21,829 nucleotides of DNA from UBA1388 sp964555515 (lineage in GTDB: Bacteria > Patescibacteriota > Microgenomatia > UBA1400 > PJMF01). The notes beneath the pieces are model-generated. The model was given only the letters and a program-made list of their open reading frames with translations. It ran no database searches and had not been told where the DNA came from. The stretch is from positions 1 through 21,829 of the forward strand of contig CAZKSJ010000012.1 of assembly GCA_964555515.1 (NCBI GenBank), in the 5' to 3' direction. A program made the translations under genes and the position numbers. Positions 1-6,823 of the stretch are shown one piece after another. How positions within the stretch are numbered: the first letter of the stretch is position 1; each line of letters opens with the position of its first letter.

Positions 1-528
1 CATGCATCGCCAAATGATGATCTAGATGCTCGAGGAATTGATATTTTAATCAGAGTAACACCCGCCATCGAAGCGTTGTTGGGAAATCCTGCTTTATCGA
101 TTCAAGTAAAATCCAACCAAGAGAGTATTGAGAAAGCCATTAAAAAAGTTGAAGGAAAACTGAAAAAAAAGTATCCCTCATATAAGCGACGAGATGCGGT
201 AGAAACATGTCGGATTTATTGTAACGGCCAGCATGCAGACCTCACCATCGTGGCATCAATCATTACTCAATTAGCTGCTTTGATTAGGCAGAGGTCTGGT
301 GAGGTAAACTTCAAAAAGTTTCTCCAACTCTTGAATCCACAGTTACTGCAAATTGTGAATAAGGTTTCTGCTCAGGGATTATTGGAAAGAGACTATAATT
401 TGCTGATCCAACATATTGCCAGCTCACCTCATTCTGCTCAACATGAATCAACAGCAATTAATCCCACGGACTACTTGCAGTTTATCACCAGTGCTTTGTG
501 TGCCCCTCAGTATGCTTCTGATGATTAA
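1..528 (+). CDS. PD-(D/E)XK-like nuclease domain protein, 5' end missing
   Basis: The reading frame is open from the first base of the window, so the N-terminus is missing; 175 codons remain before the TAA at 526-528. A TTG at 76 could be read as a start, but the frame upstream of it encodes a motif-like stretch, so I treat the gene as cut by the window edge. The visible N-terminal part has an acidic loop followed by G-I-D-I-L-I (Asp at visible residue 14) and, about 20 residues later, I-Q-V-K-S (Gln35-x-Lys37). This spacing resembles the D...(D/E/Q)xK core of restriction-endonuclease-fold nucleases such as Mrr or Hjc-type resolvases. The rest is mostly helical, Lys/Gln-rich and unfamiliar. 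It converges on the next gene with only 10 bp between the stops. The nuclease assignment is inference from a short motif; it could also be an unrelated hypothetical protein. Confidence 0.6.
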   Translation, partial: HASPNDDLDARGIDILIRVTPAIEALLGNPALSIQVKSNQESIEKAIKKVEGKLKKKYPSYKRRDAVETCRIYCNGQHADLTIVASIITQLAALIRQRSGEVNFKKFLQLLNPQLLQIVNKVSAQGLLERDYNLLIQHIASSPHSAQHESTAINPTDYLQFITSALCAPQYASDD

Positions 529-538
529 TTTTACCCGG

Positions 539-1525
539 CTAATAAGTTGCTAATTCTTGAAAGTATTCAAGAGTATGTTTAATCCCAGTTCTGAAGTCTA
601 TCGTGGGCTGCCAGCCAAGCTTATCTATTGCTAACGCAATATCTGGTTGACGATGAGTGGGATCGTCACCCGGTAAAGTTCTAAACTCAAATTCCGGTTG
701 CGTATTTGGGTGCACCAGTTGATGAATTATCTCAGCTGTTTGTTTAACCGCGTACTCACCTGGATTACCTAAATTAACCGTGATGCCACTCAAACCTGAC
801 ATGCTGCCAAATTTCAAAATCCCATCTATCAGGTCATTGACGTAACAATAAGAACGAGTTTGAGAGCCATCGCCATAAATGGTGTAGGGTTGATGAGCAA
901 GTGCTTGGGAAATAAACTGCGGAATGACTCGACCGTCTTGTGGATCCATCCTGGGGCCATAAGTGTTGAAAATCCTCATTATCCTCACATCTAAATTGAA
1001 ATCTCGTTGGTGTACACCACAAATAGTTTCACCGAGACGTTTCGCTTCATCATAACACGATCGAACTCCATTGGGATTAACATTACCCCAATATCCTTCT
1101 TTTTGCGGATGTTCGTGCGGTTCGCCATAAACCTCTGACGTGCTGGCAAAAATAAATTTCGCTCTGGGATGAACACTTTTGATGTACTGGAGCAGTTGAT
1201 GAGTGGCGTAAGAGTTGACTAAATAAGTTTCCACTGGGTATTCTTGGTAGCGGGGTGGACTGGCAGGGGAGGCGAGGTGAAAGATGGCATCAATTTTGGG
1301 TTGATCAGTCAGGTAATTTATTGTTGGCAGGGTGACATCAGATTCAATAAAAGTAAAATTAGGATTTTCTTTGAGGTGTTCAAGATTGCTTGCGCGGCCG
1401 GTGAGGAAGTTATCCACCCCAATTACGCGCGCACCATTAGCAAGTAGTCCATCAGTTAAGTGTGAACCTACAAAACCGGCCGTTCCGGTGACGACTACTG
1501 TTTGGTTGGCATACATCTCTGTCAT
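539..1525 (-). CDS. UDP-glucuronate decarboxylase (UDP-xylose synthase), extended SDR family
   Basis: This 328-residue enzyme should convert UDP-glucuronate to UDP-xylose using bound NAD, supplying a pentose donor for surface glycans. The sequence shows the Rossmann motif TGTAGFVG (residues 13-20), Asp38 at the end of the second strand for the NAD ribose, the signature HLASPASPPRYQEYPVET (83-100), STSEVYG (128-134) and the catalytic YDEAK (Tyr158, Lys162). The Glu131-Tyr158 spacing fits UXS enzymes, and GDGSQTRSYCYV near the C-terminus is also typical of them. I chose the ATG at 1525; an in-frame ATG at 1516 is also possible. Its ribosome-binding site and promoter lie in the adjacent 100-N gap and cannot be seen. 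It is on the opposite strand from the rest of the glycan genes. Related dTDP-glucose dehydratases are less likely given the family-specific motifs. Confidence 0.93.
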   Translation of the reverse strand: MTEMYANQTVVVTGTAGFVGSHLTDGLLANGARVIGVDNFLTGRASNLEHLKENPNFTFIESDVTLPTINYLTDQPKIDAIFHLASPASPPRYQEYPVETYLVNSYATHQLLQYIKSVHPRAKFIFASTSEVYGEPHEHPQKEGYWGNVNPNGVRSCYDEAKRLGETICGVHQRDFNLDVRIMRIFNTYGPRMDPQDGRVIPQFISQALAHQPYTIYGDGSQTRSYCYVNDLIDGILKFGSMSGLSGITVNLGNPGEYAVKQTAEIIHQLVHPNTQPEFEFRTLPGDDPTHRQPDIALAIDKLGWQPTIDFRTGIKHTLEYFQELATY

Positions 1526-1529
1526 ATCT

Positions 1530-1629
1530 NNNNNNNNNNNNNNNNNNNNNNNNNNNNNNNNNNNNNNNNNNNNNNNNNNNNNNNNNNNNNNNNNNNNNNN
1601 NNNNNNNNNNNNNNNNNNNNNNNNNNNNN
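1530..1629. other. Assembly gap: run of 100 N
   Basis: Exactly 100 undetermined bases begin 4 bp upstream of the decarboxylase start. A round 100 is a common placeholder for a scaffold gap of unknown length. Any open frame drawn through it is artificial, and the true distance between the left and right parts of the window is unknown. Confidence 0.97.
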
Positions 1630-1643
1630 GGTTAGACATCAAG

Positions 1644-1666
1644 TCCCGCTCACTGCGGGATTTTTT
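1644..1666 (+). terminator. Rho-independent terminator of a gene lost in the gap
   Basis: TCCCGC (1644-1649), a 5-nt loop and GCGGGA (1655-1660) form a 6-bp GC-rich stem followed directly by six T. It reads on the plus strand. No plus-strand gene is visible before it, so it most likely ends a transcription unit inside the N gap; a TAG at 1633-1635 could be the last codon of that gene. On the minus strand there is no T tract. Confidence 0.75.
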
Positions 1667-1700
1667 GTGGTCGAAAATTTTTTAGCAATCTCTGCTACCA

Positions 1701-1706
1701 TATACT
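1701..1706 (+). promoter_or_regulatory. Candidate -10 element (TATACT) for a leaderless transcript
   Basis: TATACT ends 4 nt before the ATG at 1711. It lies just after the terminator at 1644-1666 and an A/T-rich tract (about 1673-1690). No good -35 is visible at the standard spacing. Transcription from here would start at or next to the ATG. No Shine-Dalgarno is present. Confidence 0.5.
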
Positions 1707-1710
1707 CAAG

Positions 1711-3237
1711 ATGCAAAAATATTTTAAAACTATTCCAGATTGGGTGTTAATTGGCATCTTGGTGTTGGTTGCAGTCGGCTTGCGCTTACCGCTCCTGAAT
1801 GGTTCCTTTTGGTTGGATGAGGCGGCTCAAGCGTTAGAAAGTGTGCGGCCACTCAGCGCCCAGTTAGATATCAAACACGACTTTCAACCACCATTGCTGC
1901 ATTTCATCGTTCATTTTGCCAGTCGCGTCAGTACAGCCGAGTGGTGGCTCCGCTTGTTTGGCGCTTTTATACCTGGTATTGGCACCATCATCGGCACTTA
2001 CTTAATCGGAAGAAAATTATTTTCCAAACAGGTGGGTTTTTGGTCGGCATTACTGCTCAGCACTTCCTTTTTACACGTCTTCTATTCCCAAGAACTCCGA
2101 CCATACTCTCTGCCAGCTTTTTGGGCAACTTGGAGCTGGTGGTTGTTAATTAATCACCTTGATCAAAAACAACTTTCACCAAAATTTTTAGTCAGTTTTG
2201 GCCTCATTAGTGCCTTAGGTCTGTACTCCAGCTACCTGTACCCGTTTTTACTCTTTAGCCAACTACTGGTGTTAGCGTGGTTTTATCGCCACCACTGGCA
2301 GCGATGGATGTGGAGTCTAATCTTAGCAAGTGTCTTATTTGCCCCTTGGCTGCCCTCATTTTTGACCCAACTGCAGGTAGGCACACTACTACGGACTCAA
2401 TTACCCGGATGGGATCAAGTGGTCAGCATTCCGCAATTAAAAGTGTTGCCGCTGACGGCTGCTACTTTTGTTTATGGCGAACTCAACTTTGATCTGAACT
2501 TACTTTTGATTGGTAGCGCCATCATCGCTCTTGGCCTGATAACCCTCACAGGTTATTATCTTTATCGCTTGAGATTATTCACTCGCCAGCTGATGATTTT
2601 GTTTATCTGGCTGATTGTACCCATCCTCACTGCCTGGATAGTGTCCTTTTGGGTGCCTGTTTTGCAACCTAAGCGCGTTTTATTCAGCTTGCCAGCATTT
2701 TATCTGCTCATCGTCACAACGGTGCTGATGATCAGCGAAAAGTTAGCCAGACAACCTGCTTTACGCCAAGTGCGCTTGATCGTTACCGGCTTGATCGGTT
2801 GGCTACTGCTGATCAATATTTTTGCTTTGAACCAATACTGGACCAGTCCCAACTTGCAACGCGAAAACTGGCGCGAATTAATTAGTCAAATTACCACTGA
2901 TTACCCAAGCGGGGCGGCGGCTCTTTTTGGCTTCAATGCTCCCTTCGCACCATGGGTATGGTACGCGCCAGCCAGCTTTCCCGCATACACGCCCAACACT
3001 TTGTTCATCACCGCCGAGACCGACCTATCTTCAACCCTCAAACCGCTCAATGATTACCACTATGTCGTGCTGTTTGATTACCTTAGAGACTTGACTGATC
3101 CTGATAGAAGACTAGAATTCCATCTGGAAACACACGATTTCAAGCCGGTCTCACTGATAGATCAACCTCGGATTGGTTTTGTGAGGATTTATGCAAGGCC
3201 TGAAGCTGTGTTAAGCTATAACAAGCAAGGAATTTGA
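1711..3237 (+). CDS. GT-C fold (GT39/PMT-like) integral membrane glycosyltransferase
   Basis: The product has 508 residues and many hydrophobic segments, and is predicted to transfer a sugar from a polyprenyl-phosphate donor on the outer face of the membrane. The first membrane helix (about 11-28) is followed by the loop SFWLDEAAQ (Asp36-Glu37), the acidic pair expected in the first extracytoplasmic loop of GT39-like enzymes. After it come QPPLLHF and YSQELRPYSL, both common in this superfamily. About ten further membrane segments run to roughly residue 370, then a soluble C-terminal part of about 130 residues (ENWREL onward). Acceptor and donor cannot be read from sequence. It heads a plus-strand run and is followed after 28 bp by a GT4 enzyme. 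The start is supported by the hydrophobic N-terminus and the -10-like element just upstream. Confidence 0.82.
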   Translation: MQKYFKTIPDWVLIGILVLVAVGLRLPLLNGSFWLDEAAQALESVRPLSAQLDIKHDFQPPLLHFIVHFASRVSTAEWWLRLFGAFIPGIGTIIGTYLIGRKLFSKQVGFWSALLLSTSFLHVFYSQELRPYSLPAFWATWSWWLLINHLDQKQLSPKFLVSFGLISALGLYSSYLYPFLLFSQLLVLAWFYRHHWQRWMWSLILASVLFAPWLPSFLTQLQVGTLLRTQLPGWDQVVSIPQLKVLPLTAATFVYGELNFDLNLLLIGSAIIALGLITLTGYYLYRLRLFTRQLMILFIWLIVPILTAWIVSFWVPVLQPKRVLFSLPAFYLLIVTTVLMISEKLARQPALRQVRLIVTGLIGWLLLINIFALNQYWTSPNLQRENWRELISQITTDYPSGAAALFGFNAPFAPWVWYAPASFPAYTPNTLFITAETDLSSTLKPLNDYHYVVLFDYLRDLTDPDRRLEFHLETHDFKPVSLIDQPRIGFVRIYARPEAVLSYNKQGI

Positions 3238-3265
3238 CTCATCAATCTCAAAAGAGAAAGTAAGT

Positions 3266-4417
3266 ATGTTGCGTGTGGGTATTGACATCACTTCTACCAT
3301 TTATCATCGGGGCGTTTCACGATACACCACCAACTTAGTGCGTGGTTTACTGGCTAGTCCTAAGGTCAGAGTCAGCCTTTACGGCTCTTCGCTCCGGCAG
3401 AGGCAGCAATTAGTTGATATTGCCGAACAGCTCAAAAAGGAAGCGGGCAATGCCAAAGCCGAAACCTCAATCCAAGCTTATCCACCCTCAATGTTTAATT
3501 TTTTGTGGAACAAAATGCACTTCCCCAAAATTCGCTCAGTGTTGCCAAACATCGATCTCTTTCACTCCTGGGATTGGATGCAACCACCAGATACCGATTT
3601 GCCGCTGGTTTCCACCATTCATGATCTAGCTATCCTCAAATATCCAGAAACTGCTCATCCCAAAGTTTTACAGATGCATCGCCAGTCTTGGGACATCCTC
3701 AAAAAAAGAGATGCCACCATCATTGCGGTCAGTAGAGCAACCAAAAATGACGTCGTAGAGCAGTTGGGTATTCCTGCCCAAAAAGTGCATGTTATTCATG
3801 AAGCTCTACCTTTTGAAGTCAAGTTAGTCAATGATCGCTTAACCGAAGAAAAGTATGAAAAAATCAACAACCAGTTGCAATTGAACCGACCATTCATTCT
3901 GTTTGTGGGCAATCGTGAACCCCGCAAAAACCTCAAGAATTTAATTGAAGCCTGGCAACCTCTGCAAAAAGATTTGGATTTGATCATTGCCGGTGAATCA
4001 GGCTGGGATGATACAGAAAACAAAGAGTATCAAAACTTTTCAGATCATCTACGTTTCTTGGGCAGAGTTGATGATGAGCAGCTGTCGGTACTCTACGCAG
4101 AGGCGAGATTATTTGCCTACCCCTCACTTTATGAAGGTTTTGGCTTGCCCATTTTAGAAGCTTTTCACCATGGCACGCCTGTTGTCACTTCTGACATTTC
4201 TAGCATGCCCGAAGTGGCTGGCAACGCCGCCGAGTTGGTTGATCCTCAGTCTGTGGAGAGTATCCGAGCTGGCATCAACACGATTTTGAATGAAAACAAG
4301 GATCAAGAACGACTGCGCTTACAAAAAATGATCATCCGCTTACAGATGTTTAATTGGCAAGATGTCATCACCCAAACGATTAACGTCTATCAACAAGCGC
4401 TGGCTAGCAAACAATAG
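3266..4417 (+). CDS. GT4 family glycosyltransferase (GT-B fold)
   Basis: This 383-residue cytoplasmic retaining glycosyltransferase should use a nucleotide sugar to extend a lipid-linked glycan. It opens with LRVGIDITS and a glycine-containing loop (RGVSRYTTNL) typical of the GT4 N-terminal domain. STIHDLAILKYPE is the conserved interdomain region, ILFVGNREPRKNL starts the C-terminal Rossmann domain, and the EX7E motif is EGFGLPILE (Glu290 and Glu298). The overall pattern resembles the mannosyltransferase-like GT4 subgroup (MtfB-like), so GDP-mannose is a reasonable but unproven donor. It lies 28 bp after the GT-C gene and 17 bp before another GT4 gene, consistent with one operon. A weak purine stretch (AGAGAAAG) precedes the ATG. 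Confidence 0.88.
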   Translation: MLRVGIDITSTIYHRGVSRYTTNLVRGLLASPKVRVSLYGSSLRQRQQLVDIAEQLKKEAGNAKAETSIQAYPPSMFNFLWNKMHFPKIRSVLPNIDLFHSWDWMQPPDTDLPLVSTIHDLAILKYPETAHPKVLQMHRQSWDILKKRDATIIAVSRATKNDVVEQLGIPAQKVHVIHEALPFEVKLVNDRLTEEKYEKINNQLQLNRPFILFVGNREPRKNLKNLIEAWQPLQKDLDLIIAGESGWDDTENKEYQNFSDHLRFLGRVDDEQLSVLYAEARLFAYPSLYEGFGLPILEAFHHGTPVVTSDISSMPEVAGNAAELVDPQSVESIRAGINTILNENKDQERLRLQKMIIRLQMFNWQDVITQTINVYQQALASKQ

Positions 4418-4434
4418 TAAACATTAGACAGATT

Positions 4435-5619
4435 ATGGGTATCCACATCGCCATCGACGGCAACGAAGCCAACGTTAAATCCAGGGTGGGCAGCAATGTC
4501 TATGCGTTCGAACTTTTACACGAACTAAGAGCTAGGATCGCGAAGTCTGATGATCAAGCAACCGTTCTCCTTGCCCATCCCCCCCAGTCTGATTTGCCCT
4601 CTGAACACAAAAACTGGCGATATGAAGTCATCAAACCAGAACGCTTCTGGACACAATGGGCATTACCACTACATCTTTATCTCCACCAACGTGACTACGC
4701 GGTGCTCTATAACCCTGGGCATTACGCCCCCCGTTTATCACCCGTACCTTACGTGACATCTGTTTTAGATACCGCTTATCTAGACTATCCTGATCAATTT
4801 ACCCTCCATGACCGAATGCAGCTCACCAAGTGGACCGAATACAGTGTGAAACACGCCGCGGCGGTCATCACCATTAGTGAATACACCAAACAAAATGTGG
4901 TCGATCTATATCGCGTTAGCCCAGCTAAGATCAAAGTCGCCTACCCAGCGGCTGACCCACGGAACTATCAACTAGGTCGCAGAGAATCACGGCAAATTTT
5001 GGAAAATTTTGGTATTGCTGAGCCCTACATCCTATTTGTAGGGACGATTCAGCCGCGGAAGAATTTAATCACTCTAATTGAAGCTTTCGAAATGTATAAC
5101 CGCCGGATCGCTAGCTTGACGTTAACTAGCAAGCAGGCAAAACACCGCCGGCCAAATTTCCAAACCCCACAGCTAGTGCTAGCTGGAAAATTGGGTTGGA
5201 AGGCACAACCCATCTTGGACAGAATCGCTTCTTCTTCATTTAAATCACAAATTATCATGACTGGCTTTATTTCTGATATTGAGAAGTGTGCATTGTACGA
5301 GCAAGCCATGTGCCAAGTTCTACTGGGCGTTCATGAGGGCTTTGGTATCCCGCCGCTGGAAGCAATGCAGGCTGGCACGCTGCCCGTGGTGGCGCGCGCC
5401 GCCAGCCTACCCGAGGTGGTTGGCACCGCCGGCTATATGGTTGATCCTAACCAAGTCACGCCCATTGCCGAAGTTTTTTTCACCATCGCCCAATTATCTG
5501 CACGGCGGCGCGCGCAACTAGTCAGAAAAGGCTTCAAGCAAGCGCAAAAGTTTAGTTGGGAAAATTCTGCTCAAGTTGTCCATGAAACTCTACTTGCAGC
5601 TGCAGCCTCCAGGTCATGA
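4435..5619 (+). CDS. GT4 family glycosyltransferase (GT-B fold)
   Basis: This is a second GT4 enzyme of 394 residues. The N-terminal strand HIAIDGNEAN and the loop SRVGSNVYAFELL fit the family. TSVLDTAYLDYP is the equivalent of the interdomain motif, ILFVGTIQPRKNLITLIEAF begins the donor-binding domain, and the EX7E motif is EGFGIPPLE (Glu301 and Glu309). A basic insertion (roughly residues 222-240, around SKQAKHRRPN) separates the first two strands of the C-terminal domain and is longer than in its neighbour. It is not a recent duplicate of the preceding GT4: only family motifs are shared. It starts 17 bp after the previous stop with no Shine-Dalgarno, and ends 39 bp before ruvC. Donor and linkage are unknown; mannose is possible from the subgroup resemblance. 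Confidence 0.87.
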   Translation: MGIHIAIDGNEANVKSRVGSNVYAFELLHELRARIAKSDDQATVLLAHPPQSDLPSEHKNWRYEVIKPERFWTQWALPLHLYLHQRDYAVLYNPGHYAPRLSPVPYVTSVLDTAYLDYPDQFTLHDRMQLTKWTEYSVKHAAAVITISEYTKQNVVDLYRVSPAKIKVAYPAADPRNYQLGRRESRQILENFGIAEPYILFVGTIQPRKNLITLIEAFEMYNRRIASLTLTSKQAKHRRPNFQTPQLVLAGKLGWKAQPILDRIASSSFKSQIIMTGFISDIEKCALYEQAMCQVLLGVHEGFGIPPLEAMQAGTLPVVARAASLPEVVGTAGYMVDPNQVTPIAEVFFTIAQLSARRRAQLVRKGFKQAQKFSWENSAQVVHETLLAAAASRS

Positions 5620-5640
5620 CTTCATTTTAGTCAGCAAACG

Positions 5641-5649
5641 TGATACAAC
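5641..5649 (+). promoter_or_regulatory. Candidate extended -10 (TGATACAAC) before ruvC
   Basis: TGATACAAC has the TGn plus hexamer form of an extended -10 and ends 9 nt before the ruvC ATG at 5659, which would give a leader of only a few bases. There is no Shine-Dalgarno for ruvC. It would let ruvC be transcribed separately from the upstream glycosyltransferases. Confidence 0.35.
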
Positions 5650-5658
5650 CTTGAGCAT

Positions 5659-6126
5659 ATGATCATCATCGGCATCGATCCAGGCTTTGATCGGGTGGGT
5701 TGGGGAGTCTTGAGTTGCCACCACCGCCAGTTTGAAGTTTTGGCTTATGGCTGCATCCAGACTAATCATCAATCAGACATTTTTGCCCGTTACCAACAAA
5801 TTATGACCGAGATTGACAAAATTTTGGCAGCTCACCAACCCACTGCTGCCGCGATTGAGTCTCTCTTTTTCGCCAAAAACCAAAAAACGGCGCTACGCGT
5901 TTCTGAGGCGAGAGGATTAATTATTAGCCACTTATTAACAGCTGGTTGTCAAGTGGTCGAGTATACACCTCAGGCCGTAAAAATTGCGGTGACTGGTTAT
6001 GGCCGCGCCGACAAACAAGCAGTAGAAAAAATGATCAGGTCTGAGCTCAAGCTCGACCAGTTATCGTTAATCGATGATACACTAGACGCGTTGGCGGTGG
6101 CTGTCACTCATGGCATTTCGATATGA
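5659..6126 (+). CDS. ruvC: Crossover junction endodeoxyribonuclease RuvC
   Basis: RuvC is the Mg2+-dependent nuclease that cuts Holliday junctions symmetrically during recombination, working with RuvAB. The 155-residue product has all four expected acidic catalytic positions: Asp7 in GIDPG, Glu67 in AIESLFF, and Asp140 and Asp143 in DDTLDALAVAVTH. The aromatic residues after Glu67 and the KNQKTALRVSEARG region match the family. It is slightly shorter than typical RuvC proteins (about 165-173 residues), with the shortfall at the C-terminus. The ATG at 5659 gives the canonical MIIIGIDPG start. It follows two glycosyltransferases by 39 bp and precedes ruvA by 118 bp. The preceding -10-like element may give it its own promoter. 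Confidence 0.96.
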   Translation: MIIIGIDPGFDRVGWGVLSCHHRQFEVLAYGCIQTNHQSDIFARYQQIMTEIDKILAAHQPTAAAIESLFFAKNQKTALRVSEARGLIISHLLTAGCQVVEYTPQAVKIAVTGYGRADKQAVEKMIRSELKLDQLSLIDDTLDALAVAVTHGISI

Positions 6127-6152
6127 GCTGTAGCCAAGTAATAATTTTGATC

Positions 6153-6248
6153 ATGTATCAGTCGCACCACCAACGATTATATTGGGGATTTGTTCAGAGC
6201 GCAGCTCGTTGTTCAACAACAAAGATGATAGAAAGAAATAACCTATGA
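6153..6248 (+). CDS. Possible 31-codon leader ORF overlapping the ruvA start
   Basis: An ATG at 6153 opens a 31-residue frame (beginning MYQSHHQRLYWG) whose TGA at 6246-6248 overlaps the ruvA ATG at 6245 in an ATGA arrangement. Such overlaps usually mark translational coupling. Against it: there is no Shine-Dalgarno, the peptide has no recognised features, and an open frame this short arises easily by chance. I list it as a tentative leader peptide only. Confidence 0.2.
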   Translation: MYQSHHQRLYWGFVQSAARCSTTKMIERNNL

Positions 6249-6820
6249 TCGGCAAACTCACTGGACTAGTTGAGCCGCAAACGCACGCCCTCCTAATTAA
6301 TGTGCAGGGTGTGGGGTATCTCGTCCGGGTTGGTACGAAACTGCTCGCCACTCCCACAGAGACAGAACTTTCCCTGTACATTCACACCCACGTCAAAGAG
6401 GAAGCGCTTGAGCTCTATGGCTTCGCTACCTTGCAAGAGAAGGAGTTATTTCTGCTATTGCTGAGTGTTTCTGGGGTTGGGCCAAACATAGCGTTAAACA
6501 TTAGTGATCAAGGAGCGGAAAAAATTATTCAGGCTGTACAGCATGCCCAAGTCAATTTTTTCACCCAGATTCCCAGAGTGGGCAAAAAACTAGCGCAAAA
6601 AATTATCATCGATCTCAAAGGTAAATTAGGCAGTCTCAAGGAACTCCAACTTGGTCCCACTTCGCCAGCTGAAGAAATTGTGGTCACGGCTCTCACCAAC
6701 CTTGGCTTTGATGAAAACCAAGTGTTAGACTACGTCAAAACAATTGACATTGAACACAACACACCAGAAGAATCGATTCGCCAAGCTATCCGACATCTTG
6801 GCCAACATAAGATCTCATAA
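6245..6820 (+). CDS. ruvA: Holliday junction branch migration complex subunit RuvA
   Basis: RuvA binds four-way junctions as a tetramer and loads the RuvB motor. The 191-residue product has the N-terminal OB-fold domain (MIGKLTGLVE to about residue 62, with the LYGF motif at 57-60). The paired acidic residues Glu52-Glu53 sit where the family's acidic pin separates strands. Two helix-hairpin-helix motifs follow (SVSGVGPNIALNIS and IPRVGKKLAQKIIIDLKGKL), then a C-terminal RuvB-binding domain (about 143-191, AEEIVVTALTNLGF). Length is close to normal. The first HhH reads GVGPNIAL where GVGPKxAL is usual, so a basic residue is lost there, which is tolerable. The start MIGKL is canonical. ruvB follows after 3 bp. 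Confidence 0.95.
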   Translation: MIGKLTGLVEPQTHALLINVQGVGYLVRVGTKLLATPTETELSLYIHTHVKEEALELYGFATLQEKELFLLLLSVSGVGPNIALNISDQGAEKIIQAVQHAQVNFFTQIPRVGKKLAQKIIIDLKGKLGSLKELQLGPTSPAEEIVVTALTNLGFDENQVLDYVKTIDIEHNTPEESIRQAIRHLGQHKIS

Positions 6821-6823
6821 ACC

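Noticed and set aside
1332..1750. Open frames running through the N stretch on both strands
   Set aside because: They exist only because N codons are read as X; the sequence is unknown there. The decarboxylase start was placed at 1525 instead.
3266..5619. Tandem duplication of GT4 genes
   Set aside because: The two proteins share only family-level motifs and differ in insertions and most residues, so a recent duplication is not supported.
6190..6220. SOS (LexA) box upstream of ruvA
   Set aside because: The TTGTTCA repeats are direct, not the inverted CGAAC...GTTCG or CTGT...ACAG forms, and no known LexA consensus fits.
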